Positions 1 through 6,852 of a stretch of 23,462 bases of DNA are shown one piece after another. Each line of letters starts with the position of its first letter. The first letter of the stretch is position 1. The notes under the pieces were generated by a model. It saw only the letters and a list, made by a program, of their open reading frames with translations, was not told the origin of the DNA and made no database searches. The translations under genes and the position numbers were made by a program. This DNA comes from Actinomycetota bacterium (GTDB taxonomy: Bacteria; Actinomycetota; Humimicrobiia; Humimicrobiales; Humimicrobiaceae). The stretch spans positions 1 through 23,462 of the forward strand of contig JAMCVO010000633.1 in NCBI GenBank assembly GCA_023475715.1, read 5' to 3'.

Positions 1-55
1 TAATTGGGGCTAGCGGTTCCGGTAAAAGCACTCTTCTAAGGTGTATAAACTGTTT
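1..55. repeat. Left arm of exact 55-bp inverted repeat (partner 606-660)
   Basis: Bases 1-55 are the exact reverse complement of 606-660, which encode the Walker A segment of the ABC ATPase. The match stops at base 56 versus 605. It begins at the very first base of the window, so the true length could be greater. This is best read as a fold-back chimera or an assembly-graph end rather than a biological repeat. Confidence 0.9.
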
Positions 56-781
56 CGTTCTATCGTTTTTTGGATTCACAAAAATTTCATCTGGCTTACC
101 TTCTTCAAGTATTTTACCATTATCTAAAAAAACAACTCTATTTGCTACCTCACGGGCAAATTTCATCTCATGAGTTACAACAAGCATAGTCATTCCCTCA
201 AATGCCAGTTGCTTCATTACTTTTAATACTTCTCCTATTAACTCTGGATCTAACATGGAAGTAACTTCATCAAATAGCATTATTTTTGGTTCCATTGCTA
301 ATGCTCTGGCAATTGCTACCCTTTGTTGCTGGCCACCTGATAACTTTGAAGGATAAACATCAGCTTTATCCAATAAACCAACTTTTTTTAATAATTTCAT
401 GGCATTTTCTTTTGCTTCTATAGATTTTATTCTCCTAACTCTTACTGGTGCTTCAATAATATTACCCAATACACTCATATGGGGAAATAAATTGAATTTT
501 TGAAAAACCATTCCAACCTCTTGTCTAAAGTTACAAATTTTGTTATCTTTATAATTAATTATATCTTCATTCTTATATATAATTTTCCCTTTTTGGATAT
601 TCTCTAAACAGTTTATACACCTTAGAAGAGTGCTTTTACCGGAACCGCTAGCCCCAATTATAACTACCACCTCGCTTGTTTTAACTTTCAGTGAAACACC
701 TTTCAGAACTTCTAAATTACCAAATTTTTTGTGTATATCAACAATTTCAAGTAAATAATTATTTTTGTATTCATCGCTCAT
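1..781 (-). CDS. Polar amino acid ABC transporter ATP-binding protein (GlnQ/HisP type), 3' end chimeric or cut by window edge
   Basis: Cytoplasmic ATPase that powers uptake with the neighbouring permease and binding protein. I translated it by eye from an ATG at 781-779 that overlaps the permease TGA (ATGA), so the two are translationally coupled. Visible motifs: Walker [10 protein letters not shown] (residues 43-51), Q-loop Gln94, signature LSGGQQQR (147-154), Walker B IMLFDE (167-172) and switch His204. After Walker B the usual DEPTSALD is DEVTSMLD, with Val in place of Pro. The frame stays open to the edge (260 codons), but from about residue 243 (Lys of RTKQF, where family members normally approach their C-terminus) the DNA is an exact reverse complement of the gene's own Walker A region. 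The last ~17 residues are therefore probably not genuine and the true stop is not in this window. Family certain; substrate unknown. Confidence 0.9.
   Translation of the reverse strand, partial: MSDEYKNNYLLEIVDIHKKFGNLEVLKGVSLKVKTSEVVVIIGASGSGKSTLLRCINCLENIQKGKIIYKNEDIINYKDNKICNFRQEVGMVFQKFNLFPHMSVLGNIIEAPVRVRRIKSIEAKENAMKLLKKVGLLDKADVYPSKLSGGQQQRVAIARALAMEPKIMLFDEVTSMLDPELIGEVLKVMKQLAFEGMTMLVVTHEMKFAREVANRVVFLDNGKILEEGKPDEIFVNPKNDRTKQFIHLRRVLLPEPLAPI
606..660. repeat. Right arm of the 55-bp inverted repeat, within the ABC ATPase Walker A region
   Basis: This is the genuine copy. It codes in frame for the Walker A loop of the ATPase on the minus strand and fits the family at this position, whereas the copy at 1-55 encodes nothing expected. 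Confidence 0.9.
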
Positions 782-1431
782 GCGGTACGCATTTTCCTTT
801 CCATATATTTTACCAATCGCGACAATCCCAATGATATTATCAAATAAATTATTCCAGCAATTAAATATGCTGGCATGCTTCTATAAGTAATACTTGCAAC
901 ACTGTAAGCTCTATATGTAATCTCAGCATAAGCAATTATTAATACTAGCGAAGTATCTTTAAATAGAGAAATTATAAAGTTTCCCATAGGTGGTAAAATT
1001 ATTTTTATTGCTTGTGGTAAAATTACTCTTCGCATCGCTAGTCTTCGATTCATTCCCAAAGATAGTGCTGCTTCCATTTGTCCTACATCAACTGCTACTA
1101 TTCCTCCTCTAAAAACTTCAGCAGCAAAAGCTCCATAAAGGACTGACAAGAAAATAACCGATGAAGTAAATCTGTCAAATTTTAATCCAATACTGGCTAA
1201 ACCAAAATAAATAATTAATATTTGTAAAATTGGTGGAGTTCCTCTTATGCTCTCAATATAAAATGTGGTAATTAAGTTAATTATTTTATTTCTAGACAAT
1301 CTTCCGAAAGCAGCGATCAAACCTATAATTATACTAAGTACTGCTGAAACTATTACAAGTAAAAGCGCGCCAGGAAGACCTTTTAGGATATAGGGGGTAT
1401 ATTCTACTATAAAACCCCATAATTCATTCAT
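778..1431 (-). CDS. Polar amino acid ABC transporter permease (HisM/GlnP type)
   Basis: Inner-membrane channel subunit, 217 aa, the normal length for this family. It has about five hydrophobic segments. The family signature [13 protein letters not shown] lies at residues 58-70. The cytoplasmic EAA coupling loop, which docks on the ATPase, is near residues 120-147 ([11 protein letters not shown] then ILPQA). The start is an ATG preceded by a GGAGAG-like site. It lies between the binding-protein gene upstream, 115 bases away with a large hairpin in the gap, and the ATPase, which overlaps its stop codon. Only one permease gene is present, so the channel is presumably a homodimer. Family assignment is firm; 'amino acid' is the usual substrate class of the family, not something the sequence proves. 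Confidence 0.93.
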   Translation of the reverse strand: MNELWGFIVEYTPYILKGLPGALLLVIVSAVLSIIIGLIAAFGRLSRNKIINLITTFYIESIRGTPPILQILIIYFGLASIGLKFDRFTSSVIFLSVLYGAFAAEVFRGGIVAVDVGQMEAALSLGMNRRLAMRRVILPQAIKIILPPMGNFIISLFKDTSLVLIIAYAEITYRAYSVASITYRSMPAYLIAGIIYLIISLGLSRLVKYMERKMRTA

Positions 1432-1489
1432 TTACTCTCCATTGTAACTTAGTAATAAATAAAAATATATTAATTCAGCTCTTATTTAA

Positions 1490-1527
1490 CCTTACTTCTT
1501 TTAAAAAAATTTTTAAAAGAAGTAAGG
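1490..1527 (-). terminator. Perfect 18-bp-arm hairpin between binding-protein and permease genes
   Basis: Arms 1490-1507 and 1510-1527 are exact reverse complements with only two bases between them. The stem is AT-rich at the top and closed by CCTTACTTC/GAAGTAAGG at the base. On the transcribed minus strand it follows the binding-protein stop by about 20 bases and precedes the permease. No clean U-tract follows, so it is more likely an attenuator or RNA-processing/stabilising hairpin that raises binding-protein mRNA over permease mRNA than a full terminator. Confidence 0.75.
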
Positions 1528-1546
1528 CATTCTAATAAGAAAGGTA

Positions 1547-2512
1547 TTATTTCTCTACTTCTCCTGTTAGGGTTAATTTAAACATAGCAGGATTTGTAAT
1601 GTATTTCTTTATTATGGCTTCGGCTCTGCCATCCTCTTGCATCTTTTTGATAACTTCATTAAATTTTTCTATTAATGTTACTGTTTTTGGATCTTCCTTG
1701 AATGCATAATATAAAGGATTAGCTTTACCTTCCGGTCCGTAATAACCAGTAGGTATATCCACTGCTATTTTTATCCCTAACTCTGGATTACTGAACAAAA
1801 CAGCTTCTACTGAGATGCCAGGGTGTATCGCAGCATCTAACCTTCCAGCTTCAACATCTCTTAATAAGGTTTCTGCATTATCATAAACAGAAACACCTTT
1901 AGCACCATAATCCTCAACAACAGCTGCTGCATAAACTTCCTGTGCGCCGCCCCTTACAACACCTAACTCTTTTCCTGCAAGATCATCCATCGATGCTATA
2001 GTTGAATCTTTTGCTACTATTAAAGAGTCGCCATAATACCAATAGGGGTTAGAGAATTCCAAAACCTTATCTCTTTCCTCAGTAATGGCTAATGAAATCC
2101 AAGCATCAACTCTTTCTGAAGTTAACGATGGAACAATCGCGGCCCAAGGTACTACTACCGGGTCTACTTCTACGCCTATTTCTTTAGCAATTTCTTTAGT
2201 ATAATCAGCATCTAGGCCCACCCATTCTTGGGTATCTGGATCTATCCAACTCTGCGGAGGACCGTGGAACATAGCAACTCTTACATAACCTCTTCTTTGT
2301 ATTTCATCAAGTAACGTTTCTTTAATAGATGCTTCTGAAGTTTCTGCAACTGTTTCTGCTACTGTTTCAGCTGTAGTTTCTGCCATAGCTTCAGATGTTG
2401 CTGCCGTTTCTGTAACTACTTCAACATCACTTTTACATCCTACAAATATAACAGAGGTTAATGTTAATAAAATTAAAACACTTAAAATTGCGAAAATAAT
2501 TCTTTTTTTCAT
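1547..2512 (-). CDS. ABC transporter substrate-binding lipoprotein, family 3 (polar amino acid type)
   Basis: Extracytoplasmic solute-binding protein, 321 aa. The N-terminus MKKR plus a hydrophobic core ends in a lipobox, IFVGC, with Cys26 as the likely lipid-anchored residue. A Thr/Ala/Glu-rich tether follows (about residues 33-62, repeats of AET and TAETV). The family-3 domain starts near IQRRGYVRVAM. The conserved TEERDKVLEFSNPY block, whose Arg normally clamps the ligand alpha-carboxylate, is present. Where the family usually has an Asp in the second lobe (G-x-x-DA...D), this protein reads RLDAAIHPGIS, so the amino-group-binding position may be altered. First gene of the transporter operon, downstream of a LacI-type operator. 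It starts at an ATG with GAAAGGAGAG about nine bases upstream. Substrate unassigned. Confidence 0.92.
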   Translation of the reverse strand: MKKRIIFAILSVLILLTLTSVIFVGCKSDVEVVTETAATSEAMAETTAETVAETVAETSEASIKETLLDEIQRRGYVRVAMFHGPPQSWIDPDTQEWVGLDADYTKEIAKEIGVEVDPVVVPWAAIVPSLTSERVDAWISLAITEERDKVLEFSNPYWYYGDSLIVAKDSTIASMDDLAGKELGVVRGGAQEVYAAAVVEDYGAKGVSVYDNAETLLRDVEAGRLDAAIHPGISVEAVLFSNPELGIKIAVDIPTGYYGPEGKANPLYYAFKEDPKTVTLIEKFNEVIKKMQEDGRAEAIIKKYITNPAMFKLTLTGEVEK

Positions 2513-2562
2513 TTGTTATGCTCTCCTTTCTTGAATAAAAATTGCAAATTAATTTCTTTTGT

Positions 2563-2610
2563 ATCACCTCCTTTTATTAATTTTTTTTGGAAAATTAAGA
2601 ATCACCTCCT
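2563..2610 (-). promoter_or_regulatory. Two orphan Shine-Dalgarno-like motifs in the transporter leader
   Basis: ATCACCTCCT occurs at 2563-2572 and 2601-2610, read as AGGAGGTGAT on the transcript, 38 bases apart. Each is a near-perfect complement of the 16S rRNA 3' tail. No ATG, GTG or TTG lies at normal spacing behind either, and the binding-protein gene has its own GGAGAG site. They may be ribosome standby sites or remnants of leader peptides. Confidence 0.5.
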
Positions 2611-2638
2611 CAGAATATTATCATTAACAAAAAATAAT

Positions 2639-2652
2639 TGATACCGCTGTCA
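2639..2652. promoter_or_regulatory. LacI-family operator O1, upstream of the ABC transporter operon
   Basis: TGATACCGCTGTCA is a pseudo-palindrome around a central CG and fits the general LacI-family form TGAnAnCGnTnTCA. It differs by one base from the site at 3747-3760 in front of the lacI-type gene. It lies about 127 bases upstream of the binding-protein start. On the minus strand an ATGACA -35-like element overlaps it, and AT-rich -10-like sequences follow. Confidence 0.8.
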
Positions 2653-2691
2653 TTTATAATAAAAAAAATATTACTACTTTCTAAAAATACC

Positions 2692-3693
2692 TTAGCTTGA
2701 TTCTCTAATTATGAGATTTGGTTCTAAAACAATTTTTTGTAACGGAAGATCCTTATTCTTTAATCTATTAATTAATATATTAGCTGCAGATTTTCCCATG
2801 TGATATTTTTTTTGGTGCATGGTTGTTAATGGTTTTGGCATGAGAGCAGTCATCTCTAAATCATCAAAGCCCATAATTGCTATATCTTCGGGTACTTTTA
2901 TATCATTTTCGTAAAAAGCCTTAATAGCTCCTGCTGCAACTGTATCATTTACTGTAAAAATTACTTCTGGTCTTTCATCAAAGTTGAGTAATTTTTTCGT
3001 AACTTCATATCCACTTTTAAATGAAGCATCAGTAAATAAAATATACTTTTCTTGTATCGGAATATTATTTGCTTCTAAAACTTTTTTATACCCTTTTAAC
3101 CTTTCCTGACAAGACCAAAGATTCTGCGGACCAGCTAAATACGCGATCTTTTTATAACCTTTTTTTATTAAGTAAGATACAGCTTCTTGCGCTCCTTTGA
3201 AATTATCAGTTACTACATAATCTATATCTAAATCTTTAATGAATTCATCAACTTGTATAATCGGGAACTTTTTTTCTTTAAGTTCATTTAATATCTTAAA
3301 ATCTGATAAAGTAGGTACAATTATTAATCCATCAACATGATTTTCCAGAAGAAAATTAATATTTTTTATTTGCATAGTTTCGTTCCTATTGGAATCACAA
3401 ATTATTAAACTATACCCATCATTTATTAATACTTCCTGGACACCCTTTACTATCCTTGTGAAGAAGTTGCTGGAGATATCAGGAACAATTATTCCAATAC
3501 TTTTAGTTTTATTAACAGCAAGTGCTTGAGCAATCCTATTTGGCCTATAATTTAACTCTTTTGCTTTTTCTTTTATTATTTCTTCTGTTTTTGAATCCAC
3601 TTTAGGTCTGTTAGGTCCTGGAAACAAAGCCCTGGACACTGTTACTGTAGAAAAACCACTTAATTTTGCAATATCTCTAATAGTTACTGACAT
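2692..3693 (-). CDS. LacI/GalR-family transcriptional regulator
   Basis: DNA-binding repressor of 333 aa, normal family length. The N-terminal helix-turn-helix spans about residues 3-25 (VTIRDIAKLSGFSTVTVSRAL). A hinge helix follows near residues 50-60 (YRPNRIAQALA), with Leu/Ala residues that intercalate in the minor groove in this family. A periplasmic-binding-like effector domain begins at SIGIIVPDIS. Between VSRAL and the third helix there is a short insertion (FPGPNRPK) compared with most relatives, which might affect DNA reading. The start is an ATG at 3693. One operator-like site sits in its own promoter and a matching one before the downstream transporter, so autoregulation plus control of that transporter is the natural inference. 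LacI-type regulators usually sense sugars, so pairing with an amino-acid-type importer is unusual. Effector unknown. Confidence 0.95.
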   Translation of the reverse strand: MSVTIRDIAKLSGFSTVTVSRALFPGPNRPKVDSKTEEIIKEKAKELNYRPNRIAQALAVNKTKSIGIIVPDISSNFFTRIVKGVQEVLINDGYSLIICDSNRNETMQIKNINFLLENHVDGLIIVPTLSDFKILNELKEKKFPIIQVDEFIKDLDIDYVVTDNFKGAQEAVSYLIKKGYKKIAYLAGPQNLWSCQERLKGYKKVLEANNIPIQEKYILFTDASFKSGYEVTKKLLNFDERPEVIFTVNDTVAAGAIKAFYENDIKVPEDIAIMGFDDLEMTALMPKPLTTMHQKKYHMGKSAANILINRLKNKDLPLQKIVLEPNLIIRESS

Positions 3694-3729
3694 AAAATTG
3701 ACTTTATAATAATTATTTAATAATGCGTC

Positions 3730-3761
3730 ATTATAGTATAGAAAAATGATACCGTTGTCAA
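3730..3761 (-). promoter_or_regulatory. Probable promoter of the lacI-type gene, overlapped by its operator
   Basis: On the minus strand a perfect TTGACA (3756-3761) precedes TATAAT (3730-3735), with TATACT as an alternative closer -10. Spacing is 20 bases to TATAAT or 15 to TATACT, neither ideal. The operator at 3747-3760 covers most of the -35 box, so bound repressor would block RNA polymerase. Confidence 0.6.
3747..3760. promoter_or_regulatory. LacI-family operator O2, upstream of the lacI-type gene
   Basis: TGATACCGTTGTCA matches the 2639-2652 site at 13 of 14 bases and has the same central CG and TGA...TCA ends. It sits 54 bases upstream of the regulator's start, inside the promoter, and suggests negative autoregulation. 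Confidence 0.8.
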
Positions 3762-3866
3762 GTTTTAATTTTTAGCTAACAGTTTTTAAATAATATTTGG
3801 AATTAATTTATATAGAATTTTATTAAAAAAATCATTGCACTATTTATATTCAATAAATTCAGCAGA

Positions 3867-5333
3867 TTAAAAGCCAGCCGCAGTTATGGAATTCTGTGTA
3901 AGATTTATAAATATTGATGGAACTACAACCATCGCAATAGTAAATAAGGCACAAGCTGCAATTATTATATAGTAGAGTTTTGGAGTTTTTAAAACTGCCT
4001 GACTTGCATCACCTTCATATTTTGTAAAATACATCTGCTTTATAATGTTCACATAGTAATAGAGAGATACAACACTTGTCAGCACACCGATTATAACAAG
4101 CCAGGTAAGATTTGATGAAACACCAGCCTGGAATATAAACAGCTTGCCGATAAAGCCTGCAAAAGGTGGTAGACCCACCATTGAAATCATAAAGATTATC
4201 ATACAAATTGAAATAAAAGGATTTGTATACCCGATGCCTGCAAAGGCTGAAATAGATTCGGACTTTCTGCTCCTTTCCACAAGCATTGCCACTGCAAATG
4301 CACCAAGGTTCATCGTTACATAAGCCATCAGGTAAATCATCACTGCCCATTGAGCTGAAATCGAAGCTGCAGCAAAACCAATTAACATATACCCTGCATG
4401 AGATATGCTCGAATAAGCCATAAGCCTTTTGAAATTCTTCTGAGGCAGCGCCATTAAATTTCCCAATATTGCACTCAGCAGAGACATTACTATTATGAAC
4501 AAGATTACCCAGAGGGAATTCTTGAAATCACTTATTCCGACATAAAGCAGCCTTATAAGACCCGCAAATGCTGCAATTTTTGCAATTGTCGTTATCAAGG
4601 CAGTGATAATTGTTGGCGCTCCCTCATAGGTGTCTGGCGCCCAGAAATGGAACGGCGCAGCAGCAACCTTAAATCCAAAGCCAATTAAAGACATTACCAC
4701 CCCTATGATAAGGAGATAATTATTCTGCAGCATGCTGCCTTCGGTTACTGCTTTCGAAACAGCTGTAAGGTTGATTTCCCCAGTTGCACCATATATCATC
4801 GAAAATCCGTAAACCAGGATAGCAGAAGCAAGAATGCCGAGTATGAAATATTTTAAAGCAGCCTCATTGGATTTCTCATTCATTTTTTCATAGCCTGCAA
4901 GGATATAGGTCGGTATGCTTACAAGTTCAAGTGATATGAAAAGCATTATCAAATCACCTGCAGCGCTCATCAGCATAGCCCCAACTGAAACCATCAAAAT
5001 AAGGAAGTAAAATTCTCCAAGGTTTCGCTTTATATAAACACTGTCTTTTACATATCCGGCAGAAAGTCCGACAACAATAAGCGCAGCCATAAGAATAAAG
5101 ACTCTGAAAAAATTAGAAAAGTTCTCAACGACAAATGAGCTGCTAAAAAATAAGCCTGTATTGTAAAAATTAAAAATAAAAATTGCTGCAATGCCACCAA
5201 CCAATCCAACTGCAGTAATTGGAGCAATGGCTTTATCAAACTTCTTGCCTATAAATACTGACAGCAGAAGTACGAGCAACCCCGCACAGGTTATTATTAT
5301 TTCAGGTATGATTGACACTACATCAATGCTCAT
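3867..5333 (-). CDS. nuoN: Respiratory complex I subunit N (antiporter-like proton channel)
   Basis: Membrane-arm subunit of 488 aa, rich in transmembrane helices (about 14 expected for the family), related to Mrp antiporter subunits. The conserved charged residues of the proton path are visible: Glu136 in SLELVSIPTYIL and Lys222 in GFGFKVAAAPFHFWAPD. The family block TYEGAPT follows. It is the last gene of the nuo operon. I see no strong hairpin with a U-tract in the ~100 bases after its stop, so the transcript end is unclear. The start is an ATG at 5333, 24 bases after the nuoM stop, with an AAAGG site. Assignment to N rather than M or L rests on these motifs plus its end position in the standard L-M-N order. 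Confidence 0.95.
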   Translation of the reverse strand: MSIDVVSIIPEIIITCAGLLVLLLSVFIGKKFDKAIAPITAVGLVGGIAAIFIFNFYNTGLFFSSSFVVENFSNFFRVFILMAALIVVGLSAGYVKDSVYIKRNLGEFYFLILMVSVGAMLMSAAGDLIMLFISLELVSIPTYILAGYEKMNEKSNEAALKYFILGILASAILVYGFSMIYGATGEINLTAVSKAVTEGSMLQNNYLLIIGVVMSLIGFGFKVAAAPFHFWAPDTYEGAPTIITALITTIAKIAAFAGLIRLLYVGISDFKNSLWVILFIIVMSLLSAILGNLMALPQKNFKRLMAYSSISHAGYMLIGFAAASISAQWAVMIYLMAYVTMNLGAFAVAMLVERSRKSESISAFAGIGYTNPFISICMIIFMISMVGLPPFAGFIGKLFIFQAGVSSNLTWLVIIGVLTSVVSLYYYVNIIKQMYFTKYEGDASQAVLKTPKLYYIIIAACALFTIAMVVVPSIFINLTQNSITAAGF

Positions 5334-5357
5334 ATTTTACAAAAACCTTTCTTCCCA

Positions 5358-6824
5358 CTACATTCCCAGAATATAAATTACGGAATTATTAATCATATTG
5401 ATGATTGGAGCAGGATATACGCCAATCAGGATTATTATTACTACAAGCGGCGCAAGTGTTATGAATTCCAGCCAGCTTAAACTTTTTAGCTCACCAAGTT
5501 TTTCGTTGTACTTGCCAAAAATAACTCTCTGGAGCATCCATAACAGGTATGCAGCGCCAAGGACAATTCCTATAACTGCAAGGTAAACCATAACTTTTGA
5601 AAAAATGCTTCCCTTTGTAAAAGTTCCAAAAAGAACAAGGAACTCACCCCAGAAACCGCTCAATCCCGGAAGTCCAAGTGATGCAAAAGAAGTAAACGCA
5701 AGTATTCCTGCAAGCAGAGGAGTCTTGTTGGCCAAACCTCCCATATCTTCAATCATCCTTGTATGGGTCCTCTCATATAACATACCGACAAGCAGGAAGA
5801 GCATTCCGGTTATGACTCCATGGTTGAACATCTGGAGCACAGCTCCGTTAATTGCTGTCGGGGTTAGTGATGATATTCCTAACATCACAAACCCCATGTG
5901 TGAAACCGATGAAAAAGCAACAAGACGTTTCAAATCTTTCTGAATAAGACTTGCAAGAGCACCATAGATAATTCCTATTACCGCAAGTATTGCTATTGCC
6001 GGTGCCCAGCTTTTTGAAGCTTCGGGAAGAACGGGAATTCCTATTCTTATGAACCCATATGAGCCCATCTTCAGCAAAATACCTGCAAGCAGCACGCTGC
6101 CTGCCGTAGGAGCCTCGGTGTGAGCATCAGGAAGCCATGTATGGAATGGAAACATCGGCACTTTAATTGCAAATCCCATAAAAAGCAGCAGGAAAATCCA
6201 GTTTTGCAGGCCCGGTGCCAGGCTGTTCTTTGTAAGCTCCAGAATATCAAAAGTCTGCAACCCTGAATTGAAATAAATCATCAGGATACCAACGAGCATC
6301 AGAACACTTCCAAAAAGCGTATAAATGAAGAACTTAATCGCCGCATACATTCTGTTTGCACTTCCCCAGATGCCAATGAGAAAATACATCGGAAGCAATA
6401 CAAGCTCCCAGAATATATAAAACAGGATTAAATCAAGGGCAATAAATACACCGATCATTCCTGTTGCCAGCAAAAGCAACAGGGCAAAAAATACTTTGGG
6501 CTTATTGGTTATGTTCCACGAAACCAGTATGCCAAGGACAGTCAACAGACAGGTCAGGAAGATAAATGGCATGCTTATGCCATCTACGCCAAGATGATAA
6601 TAGATATTTACACCAGGTATCCAGCGATACTTCTCTTCAAACTGCATCCCACCCTGTGAACTGTCAAAACTTAGCCAGAGAAAAATACTCAATCCAAGTA
6701 TGATAAGCGCTGTAATCAGCGCAATCCATTTTGCACTTTTTTCACCTTTATTCGGTACCAGCGCAATAACAAGCATCCCTGCAATCGGTATAAAAGTTAT
6801 TAAAGATAGTATATTAAAGCCCAT
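5358..6824 (-). CDS. nuoM: Respiratory complex I subunit M (antiporter-like proton channel)
   Basis: Membrane-arm subunit, 488 aa, polytopic. Key residues of the half-channels are present: Glu140 in FYIFWELVLLPMYFLIG, Lys221 in FAIKVPMFPFHTWLPDAH, and Lys252 in ILLKMGSYGF. The HTEAPTAGSVLLAG block is typical of NuoM. It lies 28 bases downstream of nuoL and 24 upstream of nuoN. The start ATG is preceded by an AGGAGGC-like site. No deletions or odd insertions seen; length fits the family. Confidence 0.97.
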   Translation of the reverse strand: MGFNILSLITFIPIAGMLVIALVPNKGEKSAKWIALITALIILGLSIFLWLSFDSSQGGMQFEEKYRWIPGVNIYYHLGVDGISMPFIFLTCLLTVLGILVSWNITNKPKVFFALLLLLATGMIGVFIALDLILFYIFWELVLLPMYFLIGIWGSANRMYAAIKFFIYTLFGSVLMLVGILMIYFNSGLQTFDILELTKNSLAPGLQNWIFLLLFMGFAIKVPMFPFHTWLPDAHTEAPTAGSVLLAGILLKMGSYGFIRIGIPVLPEASKSWAPAIAILAVIGIIYGALASLIQKDLKRLVAFSSVSHMGFVMLGISSLTPTAINGAVLQMFNHGVITGMLFLLVGMLYERTHTRMIEDMGGLANKTPLLAGILAFTSFASLGLPGLSGFWGEFLVLFGTFTKGSIFSKVMVYLAVIGIVLGAAYLLWMLQRVIFGKYNEKLGELKSLSWLEFITLAPLVVIIILIGVYPAPIINMINNSVIYILGM

Positions 6825-6852
6825 TAACTGCCTCCTGTCCTAGCAAAATTAT

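Noticed and set aside
3761..3866. Search for a terminator after nuoN
   Set aside because: Only weak AT-rich self-complementarity was found; no GC stem with a U-tract, so none is annotated.
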